DNA of 64,000 bases, taken from NCBI GenBank assembly GCA_033807695.1, contig CM066306.1, forward strand, positions 62,001-126,000, written 5' to 3'. The stretch's first letter is position 1; each line of letters begins with the position of its first letter. Position numbers and translations under genes: made by a program. This document shows positions 23,269 through 34,774 of the stretch, piece after piece. The notes beneath the pieces were generated by a model that made no database searches, was not told the origin of the DNA, and saw only the letters and a list, made by a program, of their open reading frames with translations. This stretch comes from Daedaleopsis sinensis. Lineage: Eukaryota; Basidiomycota; Agaricomycetes; Polyporales; Polyporaceae.

Positions 23269-23765
23269 AGTGCAGTTTATCTCTCTGCAGTCCCCCCGAA
23301 CGTGTCCTCGACTCTACGATAGATCGGACTGTTAGTATTTAATCGTTATTATATATTGGATGTCCTGCAGTCGGACCGGGGGAGCGACCGACAGCTTCAC
23401 GAAGAAGTAGCGTGCTCGAGCTCGGGTGTCATAGTCCACAAAGCCAGGCCCGGGCGAGACAACTCTTGGTCCACTGTGCTGCAGTACAGCTGGAACATCG
23501 CGGATCGTCATATCCTGCTGCTCCATATGCTGCTTGCACAGACCCAAAGCAAGTGTACTCTTGTCAGTAGCACTGAATACATGAAGTTTCGCGAACGACA
23601 CGCGCTTGGCAAAGTCCACTCTCGTGAGCACTGTTGAGACATGAGATATTATAACCTAGTACGAGCATTGAGAGAGAGAGTCCACCAGCACTATGAATAT
23701 GGACCACGGTCGTCCACGAGGCGGGGGCATAGTCCAAAGAAACAGGAGAAGTTGAGAGGAGACAT
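23269..23765. other. Spacer, nothing recognised
   Basis: Contains a 93-codon plus-strand frame (23356-23637) without family features. No repeat partner is found elsewhere in the window. Confidence 0.35.
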
Positions 23766-24991
23766 TGTACATAGCTCAAAATAATTCCCCAGCTCCTAGA
23801 AGTAAAGTACATAAACAGGCAAGGTTTGTTAACACGCGTTCGCGCGACCTCCGCCACCCAACGTGAGCATACTGGAGCGTGGTGTGGCCTAGGCCCTATT
23901 ACGAAAGGACGGGGAACAGCTCCAAGACTGTGGTTACCGTCAGTAGCTGAACATGGAGCGCAGGCGAAGTGGGGACGACATACTGCTCGTTGAACCGCGT
24001 GTGGGATAGATGCGGTTGAGCTCGAAACCCGACGCCTGGATGATCTGCCGGAAGTTGTCGGCGGTACGTTCGAGGGCGTTGAGCAGGTTGTTCATGAGCT
24101 GCACCAATGCCGATAAGATGAGAACTATGGGCATCTTGAGAACGAACCACCGCTTACGATGTCGCATTGGTGCGCGGACTTGGAAGCAAAGCCGCCGTTC
24201 TGAGGGATAGGGTACGGTGCTTTGATGGACTTGAACGGCTGTCGACGAGCGAGCACGAACGATCAGCAATGTATCTTGAATGCGCCGGGTCATGCTGTGC
24301 GACTCACCGCGTTGTTGTCGATCGACTCGAAGATCTTCTCGAGATGTATGTCGCTCGGCTCAGTAGGAATTGCCTCGACCATGACGCAATCTGCGATGAG
24401 CACTGGAAGGGAATTCGGTTAATCACGACCCGACATAGCTCGACATGGGCGAGACTTCATACCTCGAGAAGTTGGATGGCAGGACGCGCGGATACCCTTG
24501 AGAATCTTAATCGCGAATCTGAATAGGCGACTTATTCAGCGGTCCGTGAGGGGACTCCTCGAGCTACGTGCTTACTCGTCATTCCAGTCATCTACACAGA
24601 ATCGGGACCCGTGTAAGTAAGAGCATCGCCGCGACAAACGTGAGTTGGACTTACGCATGATGTACCTGAAGAAGTACACCGAGTTCGGCTCCTTCCGCGG
24701 GTTTGCCTCGAAGAAGTCGTGCGGCTCGAACTCGACCCTGCCGTCCTCGACCGCCTTCGGGAACTGACGAGCCCAGTACAGCTTCCCTGTGTCGAGGTGC
24801 TGCGAGCGATCTTGAAGCACGACCTTGAACCGGGGCAGCTTGTCGTAGACGGTCTTCAGGACGTGCAGCGAGACGGTTCCCTGTCCGGCGCCGACGTCGA
24901 CGAAGGTCGTGTTCGCCGGGAGAGCGGCCCACGGGTAGTCCGCCTTGATGCCCGGCAAGCTCATGTAGCCTGGAGCAAGTTAGCACATACG
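23766..24991. repeat. Duplicated segment, copy 1 (partner 62849-64000)
   Basis: From tgtacatagctc at 23766 the sequence is repeated, in the same orientation, from 62849 to the window edge. Differences are scattered single bases, a 73-base deletion and a 1-base deletion in the second copy. It covers about 170 bases of 3' flank plus the 3' two-thirds of the O-methyltransferase gene. Left of 23766 and 62849 the two flanks are unrelated, so this is one breakpoint. Confidence 0.95.
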
Positions 24992-25835
24992 CGCAGTCGC
25001 GAGATACAGATCAATCTCGCACCATGGCCCTCCATACTCTGCGCGAACCGCGCCAGGCGATCAGGCTCGTGCATGAACCAGTCCCAGAAGTCCTTGATGT
25101 GCGTCTTGCCCATCGAGTGCAGCCCACGGACGAGTGGCGCGACCTCGACCGTGCCATCCTCCAGCTGAGCGGGGTCCGTCATCTGCTCCACCATCGCCGT
25201 GCCCGCGACAAGCGAGCTGTACGCGACAGGGTCTGCCCACGCCCACGACGGGGATCCGGTCGCATTGAGGAGCGCCCAGCGGAGCGGGGCAAACACGTCG
25301 GGCGAGGGCTCGATCCACCAGTGCTCGGTGCTGAGCAGGCGGAGGCACCGCGCGAGTTTCTTCGGGTGGACCTTCTTGCCCTCCGGGAGCCGGGCAACGA
25401 TCTCCTCGATGTGCAAGCCGGCGCTCTTCTCCTCGTCGGTCTTGAAGACGTCGACGAGGCCGATGTCCGCAGTGAGGATGTACGCGCTCTGGTCGAGGGC
25501 TTGGGTGGACATGTCCTGAGGTACGCGTCAGGGCGAAAGTCAGGGATGGGGCGAACGTGATGTGCGCACTTAAGGCAGTGGGCACTCACAATCATAGCCG
25601 TGCCGACGTCCTGGACGAGCGCCTTTATCATGTTCGCGGACGCCATTGCGACCCGGCGGGCTTCGTGCAGTCGCGGGGCTGGGACGGCATCGAGGGAGTC
25701 GAGCGGGTGCCACTTCGGCTCGAGCGTGAACGTGGGCATATTTCCCACCTTCAGCTCCGCTTCGATAGTCTGGATAGAGGTCGAGAGCACGGACAGGAGG
25801 GTGAGGAGAGGGGTCTGGGGTGTAGTGTCGGCCAT
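23940..25835 (-). CDS. O-methyltransferase, family 2 (SAM-dependent, sterigmatocystin OMT-like)
   Basis: Transfers a methyl group from SAM to a hydroxyl of a small, typically aromatic or polyketide-like, molecule. Predicted 486 aa in eight minus-strand exons: 25590-25835, 25023-25515, 24655-24969, 24576-24591, 24463-24518, 24308-24402, 24158-24238 and 23940-24098. The N-terminal two exons form the helical dimerisation domain. Exon 3 holds the SAM motif FVDVGAGQGTVSLHVLK and the second-site acidic residue in VVLQDRSQHLD. The 16-nt exon 4 completes the catalytic HDWND motif, followed by KILKGIRA and VLIADCVMVEAIP. The C-terminus has SGFELNRIYPTRGS. The 3' part is duplicated at 62849-64000. It lies 0.7 kb from the SDR relic and might serve the same tailoring chemistry as the monooxygenases; that is inference. 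Confidence 0.88.
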
Positions 25836-26878
25836 GGTGCTCAGATTCAGAGAGAACGGTGGTCGAACTGCCAGTGGGGATAGAAACATCAATCGTCACG
25901 ACGCGTGCTTTTCTACTTACCGTGCATCCCGCTTGGATGCAGGACTTGCCACCCAGGGGTTCACAAGTGATCCATCGGAAGTCTTCTAGTGCCATTAGCT
26001 GACCCTCTCAGTCCGAGACGCTGTCAGACGTACGAGTGCGGAGGACACGCTTGACGTCGCTCCGCATGATGCCGTTCTTCCTGACGCTATTCTTCCCGTG
26101 TTCCAGCTACGTGACAGATGCAGAGGAGAGCCCGCGTGACACGAGGTAGCGTTTCGTGTGGCGGGCATACTGTGAGGATTGGTGGCGTTTCTTCGGTCGA
26201 TGAGCGAAACCCCGATGCCCGAGTTGGGCGATGTGGCCTGACGATCGTTTGCTAACGGTTGAGATAGAAGTAGTCGGCGGGTCCACGATAGGTGTAGGTG
26301 ACGAGGCTAATGCTAGCGCAGAAGATGGCGAGGGCGTTGGAGATATATGGCTCGGATGATCGCTGGCGACCGCTACGCCTATACTGGCATCTGCGCGTTT
26401 CGGGGTTCATCAAACTCACGATGTAGCATGAATGTAACGATGGTACACACCTGGTAGCGCGGTATCCACAGCGTCATGAACCTCACTAGATGGTGTGTCT
26501 GAGGTCCTCACACGGTCGAGTTCTTCAGTGGCGGTGGCCTAAGAGACTCATCAGTGTGAGGTCAAGCTGACGAGCAGGTAGCAAGCCTACGGAGATCTTC
26601 GCCCTCAATTCCAGCGCCACAGCCTCGAGATCGGAGAGCTTCTTCGATAGCCCGTTGCACATGCCCTCGATCTGCTGCCACAGCGATGTCGCACAGTATG
26701 TCCTCATTCGGGGCAGCTCAGCTTCCTGGCGTACACTATCGCCAGAGTGACGGTAAGTAGCTCAACACTGGCGCACTAGGATCTACGCACCTGGCCCGAT
26801 AGACGCTTTCTGAAATGAAAAACGGTCATGGGGTCACGGATTATGCCCTGCTCTTCGAGAGAGAGAAGGAAGCCTTCG
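25836..26878. other. Upstream region of the O-methyltransferase; no intact gene
   Basis: A minus-strand frame at 26707-26525 (60 codons, with LWQQIEGMCNGLSKKLSDLE) has a helical, coding-like look but no recognisable family and no clear flanking exons. Otherwise nothing is seen. Confidence 0.35.
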
Positions 26879-27446
26879 CACGACGGGCAACGGTGAAATC
26901 CATTCGCAGGGAAATACTTGAGACACTAGCGTGACACGCTGTAATTCCCACGACACCGATCAGGCTACCAACCATAAGAATAGTTTATATTTCCTATTGA
27001 TGGCCAGAACAATATCCCTTAGCCGGAAATCTTATGGACATCGGCATGAGAGTACTTGAGGGAAATTCTTGGGGATCTTCATATACCTCAACAAAGCTCG
27101 ACAATGGAGAACAGGATATGGTATCCATTATAAAGAATTTTCTAAATGCGGGACTGGAACATAATGTACTATTAGGCTGTCATTGGAATTCTCTTTGGTT
27201 AGCCATTGTCAAATTTCTTATGATCAGGCTTTGTTGAGGAATATGAAGTTCCCCAAGAATTTCCCTTCAGTACCCTCATGCCGTTGTCCATAAGATTTCT
27301 GGCTACGGGTCATTGTTCTGGCTGTCAATAGGAAATATAAACTATTCTTATGGTTGGTAGCCTGATCGGCGTCGTGGGAATTACAGCGTGTCACGCTAGT
27401 GTCTCAAGTATTTCCCTGCGAATGGATTTCACCGTTGCCCGTCGTG
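26879..27446. mobile_element. 568-bp foldback element with about 218-bp inverted arms
   Basis: Left arm 26879-27097 and right arm 27229-27446 are near-perfect inverted copies around a 131-bp spacer. Termini read cacgacgggcaacggtgaaa inward. The bases tcg flank both ends (left 26876-26878, right 27447-27449), consistent with a 3-bp target duplication. Ends starting CAC with a 3-bp duplication are a feature of the CACTA/CMC transposon superfamily, so a non-autonomous CACTA-like MITE is my best guess. The 67-codon frame inside the element is not a transposase. Arms with so few mismatches suggest recent activity or gene conversion. Confidence 0.8.
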
Positions 27447-27542
27447 TCGGTCTGTGTGATGATGTCGTCGAAGTAATGCAACTGGCACGGCAGGCAATCC
27501 CCAAATTTCTGCCAAAGAAAAGTCAGTAAAAAGCCACGAGTT

Positions 27543-27620
27543 GTAGTTACCTATTCTCTTTCACGTGACTATAATGGCGAAAAGTCGTTGAAAAGGTCGT
27601 TTTCAAGAATAGGTAACTAC
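27543..27620. repeat. Short inverted repeat (hairpin)
   Basis: gtagttacctattct at 27543-27557 is exactly inverted at 27606-27620 around a 48-base loop. Weaker pairing continues outward on both sides (a ccacgag-type flank against ctcgtag-type flank). It lies between two larger foldback elements and may be a remnant of another small one. Confidence 0.7.
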
Positions 27621-27841
27621 GAGAAGTGCCTTTTCTTCCGCAGAAAATCGGCGTCTGCCTGCCGTGTGGGCTGCAGGCAGCCTGTTGTTGATGAATTTCG
27701 TGAGTATCGGGCATGGTCCTTGGAGTATCGAGCCACTGCGAGCAACCAGAACTTCCGAGTCACAGGTCGGATATAGATTGAGCGGTCGATGAGCATGGTG
27801 AGACTGGGTAGCGAGCTTCTTATGCGGCAGCACAGGTCCCA

Positions 27842-29734
27842 TATGACGGCCTTTAGTGGACAAAAGTATTTAGTCGTGATTATTCGAGTTGTATGCGGCA
27901 CTTTTGAGGTTTGATATCATCAAATACATATTCGGACTAGAAGTGTTGGTTCAGTTCATCTGTATTCAAGTTCGATTTGAGATTAAGGTTTGATCATAGT
28001 TCAAGTTCGAGTTCATCTTAAACTTCATTTCCAATTCCCACGTTCAACTTCAAGTTCAGTTTACTCGAGTTGAACTTGGTGCGGATCATGCCGAGTGGGC
28101 GTCTGCGACAGGCGGACCGAGTGACCGAGTCCGAGGTGGACCATCCTCAGCCTCATACTTCCACTGTTTACTACGGTTGACATTCCCATATGCATACTTG
28201 TACTGTCATACATTGTACATGTCTTAGTAACACACCCGTCGTGCGGCTACAACAACCCTACGGCCAGACATGCACATGTCAAGGTCTGTTAAGGTTTCTA
28301 CCAGTCAGTGCGCCACCTCGCCTCTCGTCGGAGTCACCGCCGCCAGCCTTCCGCTCGCCCGTGCTCGAGAATCACGATAGTAAGTACAGCTTCTATCAGT
28401 ATCTACATCCTACAGTCAATGTACTGAGTGCTCCACCCCAAATGTCTAAACACGGAGCCTTCAGACTACCGTAAGCTCCGAGTCCGGGGCCGTCTTATGA
28501 GTGAGCACACTAACCTCAATTTAGAATGATCACAAGCCGATGATCATCGACTCGGTGCATGCGATGCTCGGGCCGCAACGAGCTATGTTCGCACCCTGAA
28601 GATATGTGGCAGTGTCTGACCCAGGCAACTCTGTCGCAGAACTCAGCACATTTAATCATCACACAACAACTTCTTGGCACGTACTACCACCTTCCGCTCT
28701 CGAGTCTCATGCCGCCATAATCCAGGCACTGCTCTCCACAGAGAACCTATGATAGCATGTATATGCCGTCTGTCTGCGCACTCACTGGCAGCTGACGACT
28801 TGAATGCGACGGCACGATGAGGACAAGACTGAGGCCCGGGGCCACCGTCACGAATAGTTGCCAGTGCCATATCACTACAGTGTTTTTCATTCACCAAATC
28901 CAGTGCAACAATTGACAGATAACAATCCCGGGCCCATGACCGCTAGCAGGTACATTTAGAACATAGCGAGTACGTTCCCAACATTTTAGTTCGTCGTCAC
29001 TCGACTGCACCGCTGACACTGTGCGACACCTGTCTCGAAAGGGAGTCATAGCCTGGTAACGACTCGGCTGAGCCAGCAGCCCTCCGCCGGGACTAGTACC
29101 AGTAACCCAAACAATACTAGAAACCAGGGGGTCGCATTGAGCAGTAAGTAGTAACCTTTATGACTACATTCAATTATACACTATCCCAATGTACATACCT
29201 ACGAGTTATAGATGAAAGCGTACTAGTAAACGGTGGAGGTATTTATGAGGAGGCTCGGTCATCTCGGACTATGGTCTCCCTCGCTCCGCTTGTCGCAGGC
29301 GCCCGCTCGGCGTGATCCGCACCAAGTTCAACTTGAGTAGATTAAATTGAACTTTAAACTGAACTTGAACTTGTATTTTTAAATTGAACTTGAACTTGAA
29401 CTGAGATCAAACTTTAATCTCAAGTTCAACTTGAGTAACAACGAACCGAACCAACACTCCTGGTCCGAATAAGCATTTGCTGGAATTGAACCTAAAAAGT
29501 CCTGCATAGAACTCGAATTCTCGCGACTAAGTCCGGTGCTGCTCGTCATACATTAGGGTACGAACCAAGCTTGCAAGTGATGTACACTAGCAAAGATCAA
29601 GCTTGCAAAGCAACATGAATAGTATAATCAAGTCTGGGAGTCGGAGACTAAATTCCAGTTGCTGGACTTGAAATTGCATATCTGAACATGAAATCTAGGC
29701 AATAAAATGTTTTTGTCCGGTGCTGCCCGTCATA
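27842..29734. mobile_element. About 1.9-kb non-autonomous element with long, diverged inverted arms
   Basis: The left arm (about 27842-28190) and right arm (about 29200-29545) pair over roughly 300 bp in inverted orientation. Both contain iterated caagttcaa/ttgaacttg motifs, a shared gaacttggtgcggatca-type block and a cgagttctatgc-type block. The outer tip tatgacgg..ttagtggacaaaag (27842-27866) matches the inverted tip at 29709-29734; a similar tip lies internally at 29532-29550. TA at both outermost positions would fit a TA target duplication. The interior (28190-29200) encodes nothing recognisable. Arms are more diverged than in the neighbouring 568-bp element, so this is older. Superfamily is uncertain. 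Confidence 0.65.
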
Positions 29735-30134
29735 GTCCCAGGCCATTTCCTCGAGGCCTCTCAGGAAATCTGATGCATGAGGCGTGAGGATGGCTAGAAG
29801 ACGGAGTTCAAGCAGCGACGAGTCAGAGTCGCTGCACCAAGTTCATGTTCAAGTTAACACAGCTATTAGCGGTGTTACTTAGGTTCGCACCTGCCTTTTA
29901 CGGATGAGGTACGTGCTTTGGGGCCTGTCGAATTGACACTGACGGTGTTTGGAACAAGTTGAGACTTTGCCCTCCTCCATTGCTTCGCCATCATTCTCCG
30001 AGCTAGTTGAAGCTTGCCACCACCACCTGTGAGTATACAATGCTCTTTATTAAGCTGGATTCCGATCCTGGACTCATCCATCTCCTTGGTGAACGACCTC
30101 ACGTGTTATCGACTTGCATCGGGTAGACTGGTTA
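29735..30134. other. Upstream flank of the kinase-like gene
   Basis: No gene recognised; presumably contains the promoter of the 30135 gene. A further caagttcatgttcaagtt motif near 29839-29856 resembles the iterated motif of the adjacent element, so the element may once have extended here. Confidence 0.4.
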
Positions 30135-31464
30135 ATGAAGGAGAACACCAAACGTTTACCCTCTTATGCATATCTCTCGCCGGAGGATGTAGAAGAGTAC
30201 GCTAAGCTCACAGAGAGAGGAACGTACAGTCTTCTACCTGGAGAACTACCGTGGAGGGACCGGTACGGAGAGCTCGAAGCGCAGGGCTACTTACTACGAA
30301 AACGGTACCATCCGGCATGGTCGCCCTCCTGGACGGGAACGAATTTAGACCCTACCTATTGCGAGGACTCCCCAAGACTAAGGGTTAGATTTCTCTATAT
30401 GTCTCGCGAACCGACATGTGGAATGACTATTGTTTCCAGCTACCTCACGTCATTGACGCGACACGCATCCGGGACAACCTCCTCGTTTCTCTCAAAGTCA
30501 CCAAGAGAGACGGTCGGGAGATTGAGATCCATCGCTTCCTCACCTCACTTGACGGAACTGGCAACCACTGCATACCTTTACTGGACGTGTTTGCCGACCC
30601 CATCAATCCGCAATCATCCATCATGGTTACCCCCTTTCTCCGGCCCATGAACAACCCCCCCTTCACAGCCATGGGCGAGGTCGTTGATTTCATAGACCAA
30701 ACACTTGAAGTAACCCGACCCGTCTTTTTCTCAGCGATATCTTACCTTTCAACAGGGTCTTATATTCCTCCACGCGCACAGGGTCGCACATCGGTAAGCA
30801 GGTACACGCACACCCCACATCAGCTATCCTTCTGTGACCTATTCTCTTCCAGCGATATCGCAGCTCCGAATGTCATGATGGATGGTCGACCACTGTATCC
30901 TCACGGGCACCATCCCGTCCGAATGCATTATGCCCCGGACAATGCTCACGACGCCTCCCCTTTAGCACGAATAGACCACCCAGTCCGGTACTTCTTCATC
31001 GACTTTGGCATCTCCCGTCGCTTTGCGGAAGGATCTCAGCCCGTAGCAATCGGGCGAGAAGGACGCATTCTAAGCATCCCGGAACTGTCCTCGACCATCC
31101 CTTACGATGCGTACAAGGTTGACGTCTTCGCCCTCGGCGACTTGTATTCCAAGGAGTTCGTGGAGGTATGTACTACATTCGAAAGTCAGGCCACTTCTCT
31201 TATCATCGTGACCGCTGGAAGAAATACTACGACCTCGACAACATAGCGCCTTTGCTAGAGGCCATGACGCGGCCCGATCCGAAACAAAGAGTGTCAGCGG
31301 AGGAAGCGCTATCGGTATTTCAAGGGATCCGCTCGCAGTACAGCGACATCTCCCTCCGCTGGCGGCTCCGCCCTCGCTCGGAGTCTACTCCTGAACGCAT
31401 GGTGTACGATGCTGTAACTATGGCTAGGGAAGGATACTATCAGCTCAAGCGACTGGTTCGTTAA
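30135..31464 (+). CDS. Protein-kinase-like protein (basidiomycete-type)
   Basis: Predicted 370 aa; exons 30135-30383, 30440-30709, 30756-30793, 30853-31165 and 31222-31464. The catalytic core is recognisable: likely beta-3 Lys102 in LLVSLKVTK, a HRDIAAPN catalytic loop at 185-192 (Asp187, Asn192), and IDFGISR with metal-binding Asp236. An insert of about 40 residues lies between the catalytic loop and DFG. The C-lobe has DVFALGDLY and LLEAMTRPDPKQRVSAEEAL, typical of kinases. The N-terminal 80 residues lack a clear glycine-rich loop. The loop residue after Asp is Ile-Ala-Ala instead of the usual Leu-Lys/Ala-Arg. This type is abundant in mushrooms and often of unknown substrate; activity is plausible but not certain. 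The start was chosen as the first ATG in the open frame; an in-frame TTG upstream was ignored. Confidence 0.8.
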
Positions 31465-33420
31465 ATGGGGAGGTGAGTACTATGTCCGATAGGCGTAGAC
31501 GTTGTCTAATCTACTGTGCACCAGGAATTGTAGCTCTATCGTCGACGTTGTATTTTGCTATCTCTAGGATATCGCGCTGTGACAACATATGATTTTCGAC
31601 TCCCCCAACAAGTCTTACAAGCAAAGATTGTTCTCGATCATGCCGACATGATGTGTGCGTCGAAATATGCCCCTCGCTTCGACACCACAATTGCTTCGAT
31701 GTTTCATGCCACTCATCGTCAACCTCATCTTGTGAGTGCTTTCTACAGTTCCTTAACACGTTCGACGATGTCGCGCCCGTCGCTCACGTTCCTCGCGGTC
31801 TTGGGCATCCCGCACACTAGCTGCTCCTTTCTCGCACGTGCTCGCTCACCCCGCGCCCCCGCACCCACAGCTTCATCTGGGTGATGACGACCATGATCCT
31901 CGCGCGCCTCCTCCCCCACCTCCGGCGGACTTGGACGTGGACGTGGGTGGGTGTGGACGCGCGCCGCCGGAGCCGCGCGATCTCGCCCTTCGGCCTCGTC
32001 CCGCTCACGAAGAGCGTGTCGGGGGGCAGCCTCGGGTCCGCGCACTCCGCGCGGGCGGGCGCGGTGTCGCCTGACAGTGTCGCATGTGACGGTGGGCTCA
32101 GAACGTGATGTGATTTCGTCTGAAGCGGGCGACCCTCTTGTAGTCTCCACACTCAGGCTGGTGGGTGTCAGCCTGCGGGACACTGCAATCGATGCGAGTA
32201 CGCATGACGCTTGTTCGAACATGCATCGGCCCTGCGAATCTGGCAGGGGGATTGATGCGCCCGGTTCAGTACGAGCCATGCTCTCCTGCGGCCATTCGGA
32301 GGGGGAGCCCTCGAGGTGGGACCTCGTCCCGTCGTATCGGATGGCCGCTTTCGCGCGATGCGGATGGCCCTGAAGCTAACCTTGAAGCTAACGGATCCCA
32401 ATCCATCCGCAGGCCCAGGTTTCACCGCACGCGCTGCCCATGCCCATGCACACGCTGTTGGAGTCGTAGCAGTAGCAGTGCACAGTCGGCGAATGGGCAG
32501 GTCCTGCTCTCGCCGCGGTACACCGTGCTCTGGGGAGAGCTTTCGCTTTCACCCCGTGCGAGACGTCGACGTCAGCGTCCGTGTTCGAAGAGAGTCTCTT
32601 CGAGCACAGAAATCCCATTCCCCAACACACTGTGCATATATATATATGCAGGTACCCCATTTGCTCGTTAGGGATGAGCCGCATTCTGTTGAAGGTGAGT
32701 GCTCTACCTTGATCGTGATCACCTGTCGACGCGGAGGTGCTCCCAGAGTTTGACCGCACTCCTCTGGCGGCTCGCACAAGTCCCATCGAGTGACAGCGCA
32801 GTGGGCGGGTGATCAGTCGACGCCTTTCAAGGCGTTCGTGCTCAGTCAAGTAAGTACTTTCATAACCATACTTGGTAAAGATACGACTCACGGGAGTTCC
32901 AGGCACATGTTCTTTTGTCTGCGGTCATCCGAGTAGTCCCTCCGAGTCAACCACAAGAAGCTCTGGCGTGACTTAGCAATGCCACATGCGACGCCATCTT
33001 TCCCATACCTTGCACATAGGCTTGGGCAGGTGTCACTCCTGACGCGGACGCTAGTCACAAACCTTCAGCCTTTCGTACAGATCAGCGACTATCGCAAAGT
33101 AGTCGTTGCTTTTAGGCAATCCTCTCGGGGTTAGAGCGGCACAGTCACCGTGCTCAAGCGCACTAGAGCTTGGTTCGTCGCTTTCCCCGCGTTAGTTGGA
33201 GCAGCTCACGTTAACTTGGCTCTGTAGCGCTCGCTTCATGAGCAACGTCGTTGACTTGCTCGGGCGCATCGAGCGCGCAAGCCTGGGTTAACGACGCCTC
33301 AATCGCCCGGTGGATGAGCCCGTCGGTATGCTCGTTCAAACCTTGATCGCGAACGCGTGCACAATAACCGCCCCGATCCATGGTGGATGCGAGCAGCGCA
33401 GCTGTGGTCTAGCCAGCTAG
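31465..33420. other. Intergenic region with no supported gene
   Basis: Plus-strand 31880-32070 reads a hydrophobic-basic stretch (WVMTTMILARLLPHLRR) followed by Ser/Gly-rich sequence, resembling the last helix and tail of a fungal membrane protein. It is isolated and may be a relic. Dinucleotide run tatatatatatatg at 32637-32650. Nothing else recognised. Confidence 0.35.
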
Positions 33421-33428
33421 TATATAGG
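33421..33428 (+). promoter_or_regulatory. TATA box of the secreted-protein gene
   Basis: tatatagg, about 115 bases upstream of the ATG at 33543 and followed by a C/T-rich leader (ctcctgctcctcctccttct). Confidence 0.6.
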
Positions 33429-33542
33429 TTGCATCGACACTCGCTGCATCGACCTCAGCGAACGCAAGTTCTGCAGTGTCTCAGCCCGTACTCCTCTCCT
33501 GCTCCTCCTCCTTCTCGTGCACCAAGCTTTAGCCACCTCAAG

Positions 33543-34136
33543 ATGGTCAAAGTAGCGTCCTACACCACCCTCCTCGCCCTGGTGCTCTCCGTGACCCAGG
33601 CTGTGTCCGCGATCACGCTGCCCACCGCAGCCAACGTCGTAAGTCCCCGCGGACCAGCCCCATGCGCTCCCTAACACCAACGCACCCCCGCCGCCCCCCA
33701 GACCGACGAGCTCATCGCCGCCCGCGACCTCCTCGCAAAACGCGACGGACGCTGCTACCCGCCCTCCGAGGCGACCCCCGGCAATGTCGGCGGCGCGGTC
33801 GACTGCAACAACTACCTCGTCGGGCTCGGCACCAAGGCGTGCACCGTGAGCCGCGGGGGGACCATCATGTGCCGCTCGGGGCGCACGATCGTCAAGGGCT
33901 TCGCGGTCGGCGACTCGGGCACGGCGTCCTCGTACTGCCGGGACGTCGCAACGGCGGTCAAGTGGGTGCTGGACCACTGCCCCGCGTGCGGGGGCAACGA
34001 CTGCAACATCGCGGGTGCGTTGCAATCCTTTGCTTACGTCGCTGTCAGACGTGGGGTATTAATGTTCTTCCTTCCTTTAGGATACCAAGCCGCGGGCGGG
34101 AACGGAAACCTTCTCGTGAAGGTTTCTGGGGCGTGA
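33543..34136 (+). CDS. Small secreted cysteine-rich protein, possibly KP4/Ecp2-like
   Basis: Predicted 154 aa from exons 33543-33638, 33702-34014 and 34081-34136. Residues 1-23 are a good signal peptide (cut after AVSA). Residues 24-46 look like a propeptide ending at a Kex2-type Lys45-Arg46. The mature part carries eight cysteines (50, 67, 79, 89, 111, 125, 128, 133), enough for four disulfides, and ends in a short beta-like segment NLLVKVSG. Cysteine spacing, the C-x2-C pair at 125-128 and the Gly-rich C-terminal strand recall the KP4 killer-protein fold and, less closely, the Ecp2/Hce2 effector fold. Either would be an extracellular antagonism or interaction protein. The family call is tentative; secretion and processing are better supported. 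A TATA box precedes it, in keeping with a regulated gene. Confidence 0.75.
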
Positions 34137-34774
34137 GCTGCCGGGAGCCTAATATCGGAGTTGATGAGCACAACGAGTAGGATGAGCATCGTTACGCGTT
34201 ATGTTACTGCGTTCCTTGTACTTCGCGCTGCACTGCTCTTGACGAATTGAACACCAGAAATTGACTGGATTCACACGAGACCAGCACCACAAAGTTGAGA
34301 GCCCGTCGGGCCGTCATGACGCTCGTACATCGAACGGTAGTAGCGTGCGCTCGATCTCACGAAGGTCTTCTGGCTATGAGGGTACACGTTCAGTCAACCC
34401 AGACGCCCCTTGATTCCCTCTCGCAACCATGCTCGCGTTCGTAAACACAGCTCCGAGCCCACGAGCAGAGTGATCTAGCCAATGGCACCGCACCACACAC
34501 TGTCGAAAGGTAGGTTGCTCAAGGTCATCGCACCAACGCGAGTGCTTGCATCATGAGACTCGCCTTGAAGCGAGTCAGCAAGCGAAGTTGCGGACCAATG
34601 CGCAGATACGTACATACCAGCGTTGACGACGAGTCTACAACACGGACGGCGCAGATGGCCCCCCAAAACGAGACCAAGTACGTCACGGTCTAAGCAGCTG
34701 AGCGACCAGCTCGCCTCCCCATAGCAGTCCATGGCGAATTACAAGATGGAATACGATACTCTACCAAATGCAGC
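34137..34774. other. Convergent intergenic region
   Basis: 3' flanks of the secreted-protein gene (plus) and the ADCK gene (minus). No gene or repeat seen. Confidence 0.5.

Noticed and set aside
27034..27237. 67-codon frame inside the 568-bp foldback as a transposon protein
   Set aside because: It covers one arm and spacer, lacks any transposase motif and is explained by chance in AT-rich DNA.
31838..32108. Short frames with a hydrophobic stretch as a separate membrane-protein gene
   Set aside because: No neighbouring exons with the expected helices are found; left as a possible relic only.
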